41,722 bases of DNA from Candidatus Zhuqueibacterota bacterium (GCA_030950365.1 JAUZRQ010000012.1:1-41722), one strand, 5' to 3'. Shown: positions 1 to 7,604, counted from the first letter of the stretch. Notes: generated from the letters alone by a model not told the origin. Program-made: numbers and translations.

Positions 1-58
1 TACCGGAGGCGGCGGAAACTCCGGGCACCTGAGAGATTTCTGTATATATTGCATTTTC

Positions 59-85
59 TCCGTCCCAAATCTAATTTGGGACGGA
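59..85. repeat. palindromic stem-loop repeat, copy 1
   Basis: Perfect inverted repeat with 12-base arms (TCCGTCCCAAAT and ATTTGGGACGGA) around a 3-base loop. It shares the outer TCCGTCCCA/TGGGACGGA with the copy at 175-201. The inner bases differ, but they differ in both arms so that pairing is kept. There is no T-run, so it is a dispersed structural repeat rather than an obvious terminator. Confidence 0.75.
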
Positions 86-174
86 ACGAATTTACAGAAG
101 CTGGGCTTCCACCGATTGCTTTTCAAGATGTCCCGTGATCCGTCTTTTCGAAGCAGAGCTTCTTTCTGGCCATT

Positions 175-201
175 TCCGTCCCAGGTGCAACCTGGGACGG
201 A
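175..201. repeat. palindromic stem-loop repeat, copy 2
   Basis: Perfect 12-base arms (TCCGTCCCAGGT and ACCTGGGACGGA) around the loop GCA. Compared with copy 1, the inner arm changes from AAAT/ATTT to AGGT/ACCT with pairing retained. It is directly followed by GGAGGGG. Confidence 0.75.
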
Positions 202-297
202 GGAGGGGAATTGATCTTGATCGGCAATGATTGCAGCCGCGATTTGGTTGGAATACTTTTCGCCCTGCCTGAGGCCGGTTGGTTCCGGGGCCATGAA

Positions 298-322
298 AAA
301 AGCCGGGGTTACCCCGGCTTCT
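298..322 (-). terminator. Rho-independent terminator of the YCII gene
   Basis: Read on the minus strand, a GCCGGGG/CCCCGGC stem (302-308 with 312-318) has a 3-base loop and is followed by a run of six T (296-301). The loop is exactly TAA, the stop codon of the YCII gene, so the coding sequence runs into the terminator stem. Confidence 0.8.
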
Positions 323-626
323 GTATCAGCTCGGAGACCTCATGCGAACCGCCGACATCCAGAAACGGGCAGGTCTTGGCCACCTCCAGCGCGGCTTCCA
401 TCGATTCCGCCTCGAGGATGGTGAAGCCGGACATGGTCGTTGTGCCGCCGGGTGTGACCGTGCTGTCGGAATGGATGGAGTGCGTGTTTTTGAGCGGATT
501 GGCCGGACTGATCGCGGCATCGCCCAGAGAATGGGGCCATTCCATATATTTCTGGAAATGTTTTTTGCCTTCTTGCGGGCTGGGTGGCGGATGGCCGCCC
601 AGATAAACCAAAACGTATTAAGCCAT
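309..626 (-). pseudogene. YCII/DGPF-family protein with stop at codon 3
   Basis: The frame 309-611 encodes about 100 residues resembling the YCII-related (YciI/DGPF) family of small dimeric proteins. The middle and end carry the family pattern: a PEEG-like segment, a GG...SGFTILEA strand, and an AAL..A..CPFLDVGGSHEV tail. The best start by ribosome binding site is ATG at 624-626, preceded five bases away by AAGGAGG. From that ATG the frame reads Met-Ala-stop-Tyr-Val-Leu-Val-Tyr-Leu. Family members commonly begin Met-Ala-Lys-Tyr, so one A-to-T change (AAA to TAA) would explain the stop. Translation could instead begin at TTG 609-611, but nothing resembling a ribosome binding site sits before it. 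I call it a probable nonsense mutant, or a base error in the assembly. The molecular function of this family is poorly defined. Confidence 0.7.
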
Positions 627-945
627 GGCTGCCTCCTTAACGGTATTTTTGAATATCGGACGATTGCGCAACTTTTGGTCTATGCGGTGTGGTGTTCGTT
701 TTGTTCATCATAAGCAGTGGACAATCCATACAGATGTTTGGCATCGCGGCTGATGCCGATGGCCAAGCCAGCCTCCAGTTGGGCGAGCTCACGCCGACCA
801 TCAGAGTTTTCTTTCCAATCCGGGCAATAGTACCTATTGCCTTTGCATGCGAAGGCAATACATGGCCGAAAATCGCCATCCCAGCGGATCATTGATAAAA
901 GCCAGTGTGAAGCCTATTTTGTATTGGGACATAAGCCTGCCTGGG
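627..945. other. intergenic stretch
   Basis: No gene can be supported. A 70-codon minus-strand frame at 680-892 (MIRWDGDF start) has fair composition but no recognised family and no clear ribosome binding site. A small dyad GCAATAG/CTATTGC lies near 824-840. The AAGGAGG site at 632-638 belongs to the YCII gene. Confidence 0.5.
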
Positions 946-1311
946 CTATTCCAGCCAGAAAGCATTTTCTAAATGGTGAATCTGGCTGCGGTTGCCGCGC
1001 CGGATCACGCCAATGACATCGAAGCGGCAATCCATGTCATGAATATCGTGCAATTGCAAGTAGTGAGCGGCCACGGTGGCGAGTTGGCGCTGTTTGCGTT
1101 CATCGACCCAGGCTACAGGATCGCCGAGGTGCGGCTTCGCGGCGGTTTTGACTTCGACAAACACCAGCACGCCATCTTTTTCGGCAATGATATCGATTTC
1201 GCCGCGGGCAAACCGAAAATTGCGTTCGCGAATGCGGAAGCCCTGTTGCTCGAGATAGCGCGCCGCCTGGTCCTCTCCCCAGCGGCCGAGGGATTTATGT
1301 TGGCTCGTCAT
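946..1311 (-). CDS. yraN: YraN / UPF0102 family nuclease-like protein
   Basis: This is a 121-residue member of the UPF0102 (YraN) family, which has a Holliday-junction-resolvase-like PD-(D/E)XK fold; its cellular role is not established. The family signatures are all present: LGRWGEDQAARYLEQQG at the N-terminus, then ARGEIDIIA, then LVFVEVKTA (the Asp and the Glu-x-Lys pair of the predicted metal site). The C-terminal CRFDVIGV strand is also present. I chose ATG 1309-1311 because the family usually begins just before this Gly-rich segment and AGAGGG lies upstream. The longer frame to 1485 would overlap rnhB heavily. The chosen start overlaps the end of rnhB by 17 bases, so the two are probably translationally coupled. 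The rnhB-yraN pairing is common in bacteria. Confidence 0.92.
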   Translation of the reverse strand: MTSQHKSLGRWGEDQAARYLEQQGFRIRERNFRFARGEIDIIAEKDGVLVFVEVKTAAKPHLGDPVAWVDERKQRQLATVAAHYLQLHDIHDMDCRFDVIGVIRRGNRSQIHHLENAFWLE

Positions 1312-1984
1312 CGAAAAAGCCCTCTTCGATGAGCTGTTTCGGTCGAAATGAGCGGCGGTGGATCGGACAAAATCCCCACTGGCGGATGGCTTCGATATGG
1401 GCCCGAGTTGGGTAGCCCTTGTTTCGGTTAAACTGGTATTGCGGAAACCGATGGTGGTATTCCTGCATAAGGCGGTCACGTTCAACTTTTGCCAGGATGG
1501 ATGCCGCAGCGATACTCAACGAATGCCGGTCGCCTTTCACCAGGGCCATTTGCGGAATGGACACATCTGGCAGTTCGAAGCCGTCAACAAGCAGGTAATC
1601 CGGCTGGATGGGCAATTGCTCCAGCGCGAGGTGCATGGCCAGAAAAGCCGCCTGGCGGATGTTGATGTCGTCAATTACTTCGGGATCAACGCGGGCGATG
1701 GCAAAGGCCCGGGCCTGTGCGCGAATCCAGGCGAAGGCTTCCTCGCGCTGGCCGGCGCTGAGCGCTTTGGAATCGTCGATGCGCAGGCCCCGCGGCGGCG
1801 CAGGTGTGGTTGGGGAAAAAATCACCGCAGCTGCCACCACCGGTCCGGCGAGCGGTCCGCGGCCGACTTCATCGATTCCGGCGATGCACTTTACACCGCT
1901 GGCCCACAGCGTGTTTTCGTGTTGCAAGCGATCTGCCAAGGTCGGATCGTTTTGAATGGTGGTCCATGGAATGGATTTTTGCAT
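1295..1984 (-). CDS. rnhB: ribonuclease HII
   Basis: This is a 229-residue RNase HII, which cuts the RNA strand of RNA/DNA hybrids and removes single ribonucleotides from DNA in the cytoplasm. The signature GIDEVGRGPLAGPVV holds the catalytic Asp38 and Glu39. DDSKALS follows at 70-76, and the remaining acidic residues are Asp134 in LLVDG and Asp152 in KGDRHS, followed by the SIAAASILAKV helix. Length is usual for the family, with an N-terminal extension of about 30 residues before the first strand. The start ATG 1982-1984 lacks a strong ribosome binding site. It is transcribed in the same direction as nnrE, 153 bases upstream, and overlaps yraN downstream. Confidence 0.97.
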   Translation of the reverse strand: MQKSIPWTTIQNDPTLADRLQHENTLWASGVKCIAGIDEVGRGPLAGPVVAAAVIFSPTTPAPPRGLRIDDSKALSAGQREEAFAWIRAQARAFAIARVDPEVIDDINIRQAAFLAMHLALEQLPIQPDYLLVDGFELPDVSIPQMALVKGDRHSLSIAAASILAKVERDRLMQEYHHRFPQYQFNRNKGYPTRAHIEAIRQWGFCPIHRRSFRPKQLIEEGFFDDEPT

Positions 1985-2137
1985 GATAAACTTGATGATC
2001 CGTTTGCAATGGATTTGGAGTCCTATATGGCGCTCTTTTCATTGTGGGGATTTCGTTTGGCGCCGTTTCGTTCAAATTACAAATCACGGATCACAATTGC
2101 AATGAAATTGCGCGAATGAACGGAGACAGGGTAGGTG

Positions 2138-2902
2138 TTAAATGCTGAGCCGCAGAATGGGGCCCGGGCGGAACAGGTGTTTGACTTTAAATCCGAGTTC
2201 CTGCCAGACGATATCCGGCACGCTGATGTCGGCCACGAACATGTGTTTGGTGGCCTCGGCGGCCTGGCCTTTGGTCAGGCCGACTTTTGGGGCGGCCAGG
2301 GTCACCGTGGCAAAGGCGCGAACGCACGGCTCGAAACATTTGCCGGTGGTGGGATTGAGGCCGGATGGGATGTCCAGTGATATTATGGGCAGGTCTGTTT
2401 GATTCACCTGTGCTATGAGCTCGGCATAAGTATCCTGTGGCCGGCCGACCAGGCTATAGCCAAGCAGGGCATCAAGAATGACATCGCAGCTTTGCAGATA
2501 CTGCACCAGGTCTTCCCGGACGCTCTCATCCCAGCCATACAGAGTGGGGATGTTCATGTTGTTGACGATGCGGAGTTGGTGCATGGCCACTTCTTTGAAA
2601 AAGTGTCCGGGCGTAGCCAGGACAATTTTCACACGGTGGCCCCAGTTGAACAAATGCCGCGCCGCGACAAGTCCGCCGCCGCCATTGTTGCCCTTGCCGA
2701 TGAGCACGGAGACGGCGCTTTCGGGGCCGGTCAGATCGCGGGCGAATTGAGCCAGCCGCAAGCCGGCATTTTCCATCATCTGGTCCAGGCTGATGCCCAC
2801 TTCTTCGATCATGATGCGGTCCACTTCGCGCATTTCGTCGAGGGTTACGACCGGAAAGTCATGGATGGATACAACAGGATAGGGCAAGGGTTGCGATGCC
2901 AC
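2138..2902 (-). CDS. nnrE: NAD(P)H-hydrate epimerase, stand-alone YjeF_N domain
   Basis: This is a 254-residue YjeF N-terminal-domain protein that interconverts the S and R forms of damaged, hydrated NAD(P)H. A dehydratase (YjeF C-terminal domain, NnrD) then repairs them. Visible elements are the N-terminal EMREVDRIMIEEVG helix, the nucleotide loop IGKGNNGGGGLVAARHL, then VILDALLGYSLVGRP and SLDIPSGLNPTTG. The common NNGGDG motif reads NNGGGG here, so the Asp is absent; the second Asn is kept. The dehydratase domain is not fused and no NnrD gene is visible in the window. The start is GTG 2900-2902, supported by AGGAG six bases upstream. Confidence 0.88.
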   Translation of the reverse strand: MASQPLPYPVVSIHDFPVVTLDEMREVDRIMIEEVGISLDQMMENAGLRLAQFARDLTGPESAVSVLIGKGNNGGGGLVAARHLFNWGHRVKIVLATPGHFFKEVAMHQLRIVNNMNIPTLYGWDESVREDLVQYLQSCDVILDALLGYSLVGRPQDTYAELIAQVNQTDLPIISLDIPSGLNPTTGKCFEPCVRAFATVTLAAPKVGLTKGQAAEATKHMFVADISVPDIVWQELGFKVKHLFRPGPILRLSI

Positions 2903-3265
2903 GGGCTGCTCCTACTATGGGTTCATGTCCTGAAATGTCATCGCCGAAAGAGAAGGCGAAAAAACGACGAAAATTGGAATTTAAGCTAAAAAATGAAAGC
3001 CAGAAACGCAAAATAAAATTACTTGAATTCCGTGACGAAACTGTAATTGCTGTTGTAGAGTAAGCTTCCAGCTTGTGATTTCTGGAATGTTGTGCGTTAT
3101 CGCACCAAGCGCAAGCAGGGATGCTTGCGGCACATTCTATTGTTGCATTCATTTAAATTAATTGATAAATTTAAACAATTCGTTTATTCAACAGATTTTT
3201 CCGGAGATCTTGGTCTCACCGGCTCTTAAAGCAACTGTTGCCAACGAACACACAAAGGGGCCATC
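2903..3265. other. intergenic stretch between divergent genes
   Basis: This lies between the divergently transcribed nnrE (minus) and the 86-residue gene (plus). It is A+T-rich from about 2980 to 3190 and probably carries promoters for both, but I cannot assign -35/-10 boxes with confidence. No repeat or hairpin stands out. The minus-strand frame running through it has no family resemblance and overlaps nnrE. Confidence 0.5.
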
Positions 3266-3526
3266 ATGAAATTTGCGGATCCCCGCCTCATGATCCTTGA
3301 AAACGAAATTTTGAAGGTGGCCAGGAAATTCTCCCTCGATCCCGATCATCTGCTGGTCGAATCCTTCGTGCCCAACGGCGCCGCCGTCCTGGTGGAAACC
3401 GTGGGCGACCACCGCGTGCGGTTGCACATCAATCTGCAGGAAAGCCGCATCGTTTCGGCCAAAGAGCTAAATGCCAACCATATTGATCCCGAGCTTTTCA
3501 AAAAGTACCTCGAACACATGCGCTAA
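3266..3526 (+). CDS. small protein of unknown function, 86 residues
   Basis: I do not recognise this protein. It is 86 residues, charged and soluble, with no membrane segment or signal peptide. The predicted pattern is an N-terminal helix (MILENEILKVARKFSL), then alternating hydrophobic strands (GAAVLVETV, VRLHINLQESRIV), and a C-terminal helix (DPELFKKYLEHM), consistent with a small alpha/beta fold. Translation is well supported: ATG at 3266 is preceded by AAAGGGG about five bases upstream, and a GC-rich hairpin follows the stop by about 40 bases. It stands alone between a divergent nnrE and a SprA-related gene. No function is assigned. Confidence 0.7.
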   Translation: MKFADPRLMILENEILKVARKFSLDPDHLLVESFVPNGAAVLVETVGDHRVRLHINLQESRIVSAKELNANHIDPELFKKYLEHMR

Positions 3527-3564
3527 AACCGGTGTTTAAAATTGCGACTGCCGACGCAAAAACA

Positions 3565-3584
3565 GGGGGCCAGCCCCCCCTTTA
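3565..3584 (+). terminator. possible terminator hairpin
   Basis: GGGGGC and GCCCCC form a short, very GC-rich stem with a two- to four-base loop, followed by CCTTTAT. It lies about 40 bases after the 86-residue gene. The T-tract is short, so this is only a moderate call. Confidence 0.4.
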
Positions 3585-3653
3585 TCTACTGCAGGCACCA
3601 GAGAAGTCAGTCCTTCCCTGTTTTGCAACCTCAATTTTTCCTACAATCGGACG

Positions 3654-4427
3654 ATGATTCCGATAGCCAGTAACGTCGAGCAAAACCAAACTCGAGCGAA
3701 AATGATCTCAAGCATTTCTGACCCAAGCTGGATTCAATTTCGAACAGCGCCGGCCGTGGCATCTGCGGAGGAACGCCAGCCGACCGAGGCAAATCCCCGG
3801 AGGATTTCTCGACAGAACGGTACACCGCACGCACAGGGGAAAAGTTCGCCGGTGGAGCGCAGCACCAACGGTGTGAGAAATGAACAGCAGAACCTGAGTG
3901 AAGAGGAACGCCGTGAAATTGAGGAGCTCAAGCGGCGCGACCGCGAAGTTCGCGCACACGAGCAGGCGCATCTGGCGGCTGCTGGTGGATACGCCAAGGG
4001 GGGCGCGCGTTATACCTACAAAGTGGGCCCCGACGGCAAGCGCTATGCAGTCGGCGGGGAAGTGCCCATCGACGTGAGCGAGGTGCCGGGCAATCCACAG
4101 GCCACACTACAAAAGGCCATGACCGTGCGTCGGGCGGCGCTGGCGCCGAGCAATCCGTCGGCAGCCGACCGCTCCATTGCCGCCAGAGCCTCGATGATGG
4201 CCGCCAAAGCGCGACAGGAAATGGCGCGTGAAGCAAAACCGAACGGGAGTGCAGAGGATGCTACACCGGTGTCTGAGGGGAAAGCTTCCGAATTTGTTTC
4301 TGCCATGCCTTCCAATGCAACCACGAAGGCATATCCTGACTCAAGCGCTCGCCTACGTAGCAGAATGCGTGCATATGCCAGGGACAATGAAATAGCAGTA
4401 GGGAACCGAGTGGAATTATTGGCATGA
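3654..4427 (+). CDS. SprA-related putative metalloprotease
   Basis: This is a 257-residue protein of the SprA-related family (Pfam PF12118), described as putative metalloprotease catalytic-domain proteins of unknown substrate. An N-terminal disordered, Ser/Pro/Gln-rich region of about 80 residues leads into an EEERREIEELKRRDREV helix. This runs into the zinc-site motif HEQAH (His102, Glu103, His106). The family core then follows: AAGGYAKGGARYTYKVGPDGK, YAVGGEVPIDVS, GNPQATLQKAMTVRRAALAP and a long Ala-rich helix containing ASMMAAKA. No secretion signal is visible. The last 50 residues are low in conservation signal. The ATG at 3654 lacks a clear ribosome binding site; a start within the disordered region (for example Met17) is possible. 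Confidence 0.85.
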   Translation: MIPIASNVEQNQTRAKMISSISDPSWIQFRTAPAVASAEERQPTEANPRRISRQNGTPHAQGKSSPVERSTNGVRNEQQNLSEEERREIEELKRRDREVRAHEQAHLAAAGGYAKGGARYTYKVGPDGKRYAVGGEVPIDVSEVPGNPQATLQKAMTVRRAALAPSNPSAADRSIAARASMMAAKARQEMAREAKPNGSAEDATPVSEGKASEFVSAMPSNATTKAYPDSSARLRSRMRAYARDNEIAVGNRVELLA

Positions 4428-4820
4428 CTTCCTATTTCGGCACGAACCTTGCAAATTTATTAAAATACCGCCATTTTTGGCGGAAATGAACCAATTCGTC
4501 GACATTATGCCTGAATTTTTATCAATTTGGTTACTTTTGCGCCAGGTGATAAAAATTACAATTTATTCATCTGCATAACATCAATTTTTCCGCTATATTA
4601 ACTGGTTAAGAAGATGAATTTTTAGTTGCATGTTACACGATGCTTCGCCAATTGCAGCGATAACAGCATCTTTGCTCCGGAATAAGAAGGGGATGGCTCA
4701 ATTGAGCATGCCTGAAACGCCGACATCGCTAGTGGCATTGAGTATGCAACCGAAAATGGCGGTATGTGGATGGGGCATGCGGGATTGAGACAGGCCCGGC
4801 AGCCGGCAAATGAGGATTTT
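4428..4820. other. A+T-rich intergenic stretch with inverted repeats
   Basis: No gene is supported. A hairpin CCGCCA-TTTT-TGGCGG lies at 4468-4483, 40 bases after the preceding stop. The 13-base word ATACCGCCATTTT at 4465-4477 recurs exactly in inverted orientation at 4753-4765, so the stretch is bounded by inverted copies. The section 4480-4620 is markedly A+T-rich and could contain the promoter of the MBL-fold gene, but no boxes are clear enough to annotate. Confidence 0.5.
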
Positions 4821-5756
4821 ATGTCACAGCACCAGATGACAGTCAAGTTTTGGGGAGTACGGGGAAGTTATCCCGTGCCGGGACCGGGAACGGTCAAATA
4901 CGGTGGCAACACCGCCTGCATCGAAATCAGTACTCCCGACCACCTGGTGATTTTGGATGCGGGGACGGGAATTATCCCACTGGGCGAGGAAATCGTCGCC
5001 AATTACCGTAAAAAGTATCCTGAAAATTCCGAAAAGCTCAAGATCACTATACTGATTACACACACGCATCACGATCACATTCAGGGTTTACCGTTTTTCC
5101 ATCCCATCCATCTGGGATTCTGTTCCCTGTATATTTTTGGTCCACAATTGTTGGGTGACGATCTGGAAGAAAGTCTATCCATTTCCATGGAGCCGCGCTA
5201 TTGCCCGGTGCGCCTCGAGGAAATGAATTCGGAAAAAATCATCAATAACATGTCCGAAAACGACGTGCTGATCTTGAAGCACGCCGAGCATGCGCCGCTT
5301 CTGCACAAGCAGATCAACCTCAACGGTCAGCTCAAACTGAAACCGCAGGACCTGTTTATCACGGCCTATCACAGTTACGCGCATCCCAAAGACGGGGTGC
5401 TCATTTTCCGAATCAGCATGAACGGCAAAAGTGTGGTGTACGCCACGGATACCGAAGGATACACCGGCGGCGATACCCGGCTCATCCATTTCGCCCGCGA
5501 TGCCGATCTGCTGATTCACGATGCACAGTACCTGCAAGAGGAATACACCGATCCGGCGCATCCGAAGCAGGGCTACGGGCACAGCACGGTGGACATGGCC
5601 TGCGAGGTGGCGCAAAAGGCCAACGTGGGGCAACTGGTGCTGTTCCACCACGATCCCACGCATGATGACTCAGAGATGGATGCGATTGAGAGCTATGCCA
5701 AAACCCTGTTCCCGCGCACCATCGCCGGGCGCGAAGGCATGGTGATCACGCTGTGA
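4821..5756 (+). CDS. MBL-fold metallohydrolase, cyclic-phosphodiesterase-like
   Basis: This is a 311-residue metallo-beta-lactamase-fold hydrolase. The opening TVKFWGVRGSYPVPGP..VKYGGNT is shared with the phosphoribosyl-cyclic phosphodiesterase / cAMP-phosphodiesterase-like group. The di-metal motif HTHHDH (His81, His83, Asp85, His86) follows a LDAGTG strand-turn. Later metal ligands are in ATDTEG, LIHDAQY and the C-terminal LVLFHHDPTHDD. The substrate cannot be fixed from sequence. I chose ATG 4821 because GAGGA lies four bases upstream and the family begins here; the open frame extends to 4764 but that part has no homology-like pattern. It appears to be cytosolic and monocistronic. Confidence 0.9.
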   Translation: MSQHQMTVKFWGVRGSYPVPGPGTVKYGGNTACIEISTPDHLVILDAGTGIIPLGEEIVANYRKKYPENSEKLKITILITHTHHDHIQGLPFFHPIHLGFCSLYIFGPQLLGDDLEESLSISMEPRYCPVRLEEMNSEKIINNMSENDVLILKHAEHAPLLHKQINLNGQLKLKPQDLFITAYHSYAHPKDGVLIFRISMNGKSVVYATDTEGYTGGDTRLIHFARDADLLIHDAQYLQEEYTDPAHPKQGYGHSTVDMACEVAQKANVGQLVLFHHDPTHDDSEMDAIESYAKTLFPRTIAGREGMVITL

Positions 5757-5792
5757 TTTTTATTGCAAATGAGCCCGATTTTGCTATTTTAT

Positions 5793-5860
5793 AGGGGCTG
5801 TTCAAAAGGCGTTTTGCTGCGGTCGTGGACCCCGTTGCAAGGGCCGTTTGGACAGCCCCT
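5793..5860. mobile_element. 68-base inverted repeat, IS-end-like remnant or terminator
   Basis: Two 18-base arms (5793-5810 and 5843-5860) pair with 16 matches around a 32-base centre. The outer word AGGGGCTGTYCAAA resembles the terminal inverted repeats of several insertion-sequence families, which suggests a MITE or an excised-element remnant. The right arm is followed by TTTTTCTT, so the hairpin could also terminate the upstream MBL-fold gene. No transposase is present in the window. Confidence 0.55.
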
Positions 5861-5996
5861 TTTTCTTGATAGCATTGGTTCCGTCGAGGAGGGCGAAAGG
5901 AAGGATAGATTTCTGCATAGATGAAATGTCAAGGGCCGCAAAGCGCGGCCGTAAGGCCCGAATTTTATCGCTGACCTTTAAGAAAATAAAACGAAC

Positions 5997-6479
5997 ATGC
6001 AGGAACAACGCGAAAAACCGGTTGTGGAAATGACCGAGATCGTATTGCCCAACGATGCCAACACCCTGGGCAACATTCTCGGTGGTAAAGTCATGCATCT
6101 CATCGATATCGCCTGCGCCATTGCGGCTTCGCGGCATTGCCGCCGGCCGGTGGTCACGGCGTCCATTGATTATCTTGACTTCAAGCATCCTATCAAAGTT
6201 GGCGAACTGATCATCATCAAAGCGGCGCTGAACCGGGCGTTCCACACTTCGATGGAAGTGGGCGCCAAGGTCTGGTCGGAGAATCTGCTCACCGGCGAAC
6301 GGCGGCATACCAGTTCGGCGTATCTCACGTTTGTTGCGCTGGGCGACGATGGCAAGCCCGTACCGGTGCCGGAATACGTGCCGGAAACCGCGGACGAAAT
6401 CCGGCGTTGGAAACAGGCCGAAATTCGGCGGCAGCACCGGCTGGAACAAAAAAAGCGGCTGTCGCAGTATGACGGATAA
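5997..6479 (+). CDS. acyl-CoA thioesterase, hotdog fold
   Basis: This is a 160-residue single-hotdog-domain thioesterase of the cytosolic acyl-CoA hydrolase (YciA/BFIT) type, which hydrolyses acyl-CoA to free fatty acid and CoA. Characteristic segments are EIVLPNDANTLGNILGGKVMHLID (with the Asn/Asp of the active site), CAIAASRH, VVTASIDYLDFKHPIKVGELI and HTSSAYLTFVALGDDGKPVPVP. Length fits a single-domain member with a basic, Gln/Arg-rich C-terminal tail. The ribosome binding site is weak. It is the first gene of a run of six close genes ending at the terminator near 9336, which includes queG and molybdopterin synthase; I see no shared pathway with them. Confidence 0.92.
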   Translation: MQEQREKPVVEMTEIVLPNDANTLGNILGGKVMHLIDIACAIAASRHCRRPVVTASIDYLDFKHPIKVGELIIIKAALNRAFHTSMEVGAKVWSENLLTGERRHTSSAYLTFVALGDDGKPVPVPEYVPETADEIRRWKQAEIRRQHRLEQKKRLSQYDG

Positions 6480-6518
6480 CGGCCGGTCGGTGCGAAAAGA
6501 AACGCGCGGACTGTGATC

Positions 6519-7604
6519 ATGGCACGTGACCCAAAAGCCCTCACGCAAAAGTTGCAGCGCCGGGCGCGAGAGCTGGGCTTTGAGCTGTTCGGCGTGGCGG
6601 CGGTGCAGGATGTTCCCGAGTTGGCGCGCTACCGCGAATGGATCGACGCCGGACTGCAGGCCGACATGCAGTACATGGCGCGCAATTCGGAAAAGCGGAG
6701 CAATCCGGCATTGGTGGTGGAAAAGGCGCGCTCAGTCATCGTTTGTGGCAAAAATTATCACACCCGGGCGCCGCTTTCCACCGAATCGGCATCGCCAACC
6801 GCCGGCTGGATTGCACGCTATGCCTGGGGCGACGATTATCACGATGTGCTGAAGCAGCGCATCCGCAAGCTGTACGAATACCTTGTCGAGTTGACCGATG
6901 GCCGGGCACAGGGACGCTACTATGTGGATACCGGTCCGGTGCTTGAAAAAGTGTGGGGCCAATATGCCGGATTGGGTTGGATCGGCAAGAACACCTGCCT
7001 AATTAATCAGCACATGGGCTCGTTCTTTTTTCTGGCGGTGATCGTGACCGATGCCGAGCTGACCTACAGCACGCCGCCGCCCGACCGCTGCGGCACCTGC
7101 ACCCGCTGCATCGATGCCTGTCCCACGCAGGCCATTATCGGGCCATATGTACTTGACGCGGAGAAATGTATTTCGTATCTTACCATCGAGCATCGGGATG
7201 GCATTCCCGAGCCGCTGCGCGAGGGCATGGGGCGGCACGTATTCGGCTGCGACATTTGCCAGGATGTGTGTCCCTGGAACCAAAAAGCGCCTGTGAGCCT
7301 CGAGCCGGCCTTTCAGCCGCGTTCCGGAAGTGTCAATCCGGAACTGGGCGAGCTTTTGCAGATGGATCAGGAAAATTTTCGTGAACGATTTCGGAAATCG
7401 CCGGTTAAACGAAGTAAACTCCGTGGCCTATTGCGTAACGCACTGATTGCCGCGGGGAATCGTCAACATCCGGCGCTGTTGCCGCATATCGAGTCACTGC
7501 GGCGTCATCCGGATGAAATGATTCGGGAGCATGCACAATGGGCTGTTGAACAAATTACAACATCCACCAAAGCAAAAAAAGAAGACGCCTATGTCCACGA
7601 TTGA
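6519..7604 (+). CDS. queG: epoxyqueuosine reductase
   Basis: This is a 361-residue epoxyqueuosine reductase, the cobalamin- and iron-sulphur-dependent enzyme that makes queuosine from epoxyqueuosine in tRNA wobble positions. The N-terminal cobalamin-binding region contains WIARYAWGDDYHDVLKQRI, YVDTGPVLEK and GLGWIGKNTCLI. Two [4Fe-4S] clusters are encoded by CGTCTRCIDACPTQAI and FGCDICQDVCPWN, and an alpha-helical HEAT-like tail follows. ATG 6519 is chosen; an in-frame GTG lies two codons earlier (6513). The 3' end overlaps the next gene by 14 bases, pointing to coupled expression. Confidence 0.96.
   Translation: MARDPKALTQKLQRRARELGFELFGVAAVQDVPELARYREWIDAGLQADMQYMARNSEKRSNPALVVEKARSVIVCGKNYHTRAPLSTESASPTAGWIARYAWGDDYHDVLKQRIRKLYEYLVELTDGRAQGRYYVDTGPVLEKVWGQYAGLGWIGKNTCLINQHMGSFFFLAVIVTDAELTYSTPPPDRCGTCTRCIDACPTQAIIGPYVLDAEKCISYLTIEHRDGIPEPLREGMGRHVFGCDICQDVCPWNQKAPVSLEPAFQPRSGSVNPELGELLQMDQENFRERFRKSPVKRSKLRGLLRNALIAAGNRQHPALLPHIESLRRHPDEMIREHAQWAVEQITTSTKAKKEDAYVHD

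Larger units (their letters stand above)
1..295. other. non-coding stretch with palindromes
   Basis: I see no convincing gene here. The short open frames are overlapping and have no ribosome binding site or recognisable protein. The region holds two near-identical perfect palindromes (59-85 and 175-201, listed separately) and a small GAAGC/GCTTC hairpin near 150-162. It lies downstream of the minus-strand YCII gene, past that gene's terminator. Confidence 0.6.

Noticed and set aside
680-892. 70-codon minus-strand open frame upstream of the YCII gene
   Set aside because: No ribosome binding site, no recognisable family, and alternative frames of similar length overlap it. Kept as intergenic.
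1358-2119. 253-codon plus-strand open frame
   Set aside because: It is antisense to rnhB, whose motifs are unmistakable, and shows no protein family pattern.
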